From Vibrio nereis NBRC 15637 (lineage in GTDB: Bacteria; Pseudomonadota; Gammaproteobacteria; Enterobacterales; Vibrionaceae), in the NCBI RefSeq assembly GCF_001591105.1, contig NZ_BCUD01000007.1:124001-188000 (forward strand): DNA of 64,000 bases, in the 5' to 3' direction. The notes under the pieces are model-generated. The model worked only from the letters and a program-made list of their open reading frames with translations, was not told the DNA's origin and ran no database searches. How positions within the stretch are numbered: position 1 is the stretch's first letter; every line of letters begins with the position of its first letter. Positions 63,930-64,000 of this stretch are shown here, one piece after another. The translations under genes and the position numbers were made by a program.

Positions 63930-64000
63930 TGTTGAGTTAATTCTTATTAATCTACCAATTGCGTTTAGGGTAGCGGATTTAGTGAGTTGTTGCCTGATTA

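Noticed and set aside
1..64000. Prophage, transposon, integron or CRISPR array
   Set aside because: No integrase, transposase, phage structural gene, attC-like series or spaced repeats were seen on either strand.

Overview
The window looks like part of a chromosome of a marine Vibrio, probably of the Harveyi clade and possibly from chromosome 2. This is inferred from protein similarity (GuaC, ElbB, PhhA/PhhB, a DUF3316 protein, and a PhnW-PbfA-PhnX cluster of the kind known from Vibrio) and from the density of LysR, GntR, GNAT and c-di-GMP genes. No rRNA, tRNA, insertion sequence, prophage, integron or CRISPR array was recognised. About 55 protein genes are supported, most in operons that end at good intrinsic terminators.

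Layout. 1-1.4 kb: guaC behind a leader with two consecutive hairpins that share one loop sequence. 1.5-4.6 kb: an MsbA-type ABC exporter, then an orphan A+T-rich stretch with an unknown 216-residue protein and a 33-residue membrane peptide. 4.6-16.8 kb: a divergent polyamine catabolic region. An NhaC-family transporter and puuA read left; puuD, puuR, puuC, puuB, aguB, aguA, gabD and gabT read right. On paper this takes agmatine via putrescine and GABA to succinate, but aguA is frameshifted just before its catalytic cysteine. 17-18.6 kb: an exported family II pyrophosphatase and a DUF3147 membrane protein. 18.6-26 kb: a copper/silver efflux operon (Cys/His-rich protein, CusC, CusB with two fused CusF domains, CusA, cupredoxin) behind a CueR-type promoter with a 19-bp spacer.

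26-34.4 kb: signalling, with an EAL phosphodiesterase paired with a periplasmic SUOX-like protein, an EamA exporter, and a MHYT hybrid kinase paired with an HD-GYP response regulator. 34.5-37.8 kb: GNAT, CDF metal transporter, LysR regulator, methyltransferase. 37.8-41.2 kb: acetoacetyl-CoA synthetase divergent from phhA-phhB, with a TyrR-like box between them. 41.2-47.8 kb: small envelope proteins, a dienelactone hydrolase, an iron alcohol dehydrogenase, elbB, an unlisted 44-residue acidic protein, a LysR regulator and yjjG.

47.8-57.6 kb: a 2-aminoethylphosphonate region. phnW, pbfA and phnX read left; phnS, a GNAT, phnT, a fused permease, phnR and an EamA protein read right. Three copies of TGGT-N4-ACCA mark likely PhnR operators. 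57.9-64 kb: DUF3316 protein, POT-like transporter, sdaA, a YdcF-type protein, a DUF333 lipoprotein and a diguanylate cyclase.

The most unusual points are the twin identical-loop hairpins before guaC, the broken aguA inside an otherwise intact pathway, the double CusF fusion with one degenerate copy, the exported pyrophosphatase, the three matching PhnR sites, and the TyrR box joining phenylalanine hydroxylation to acetoacetate activation.
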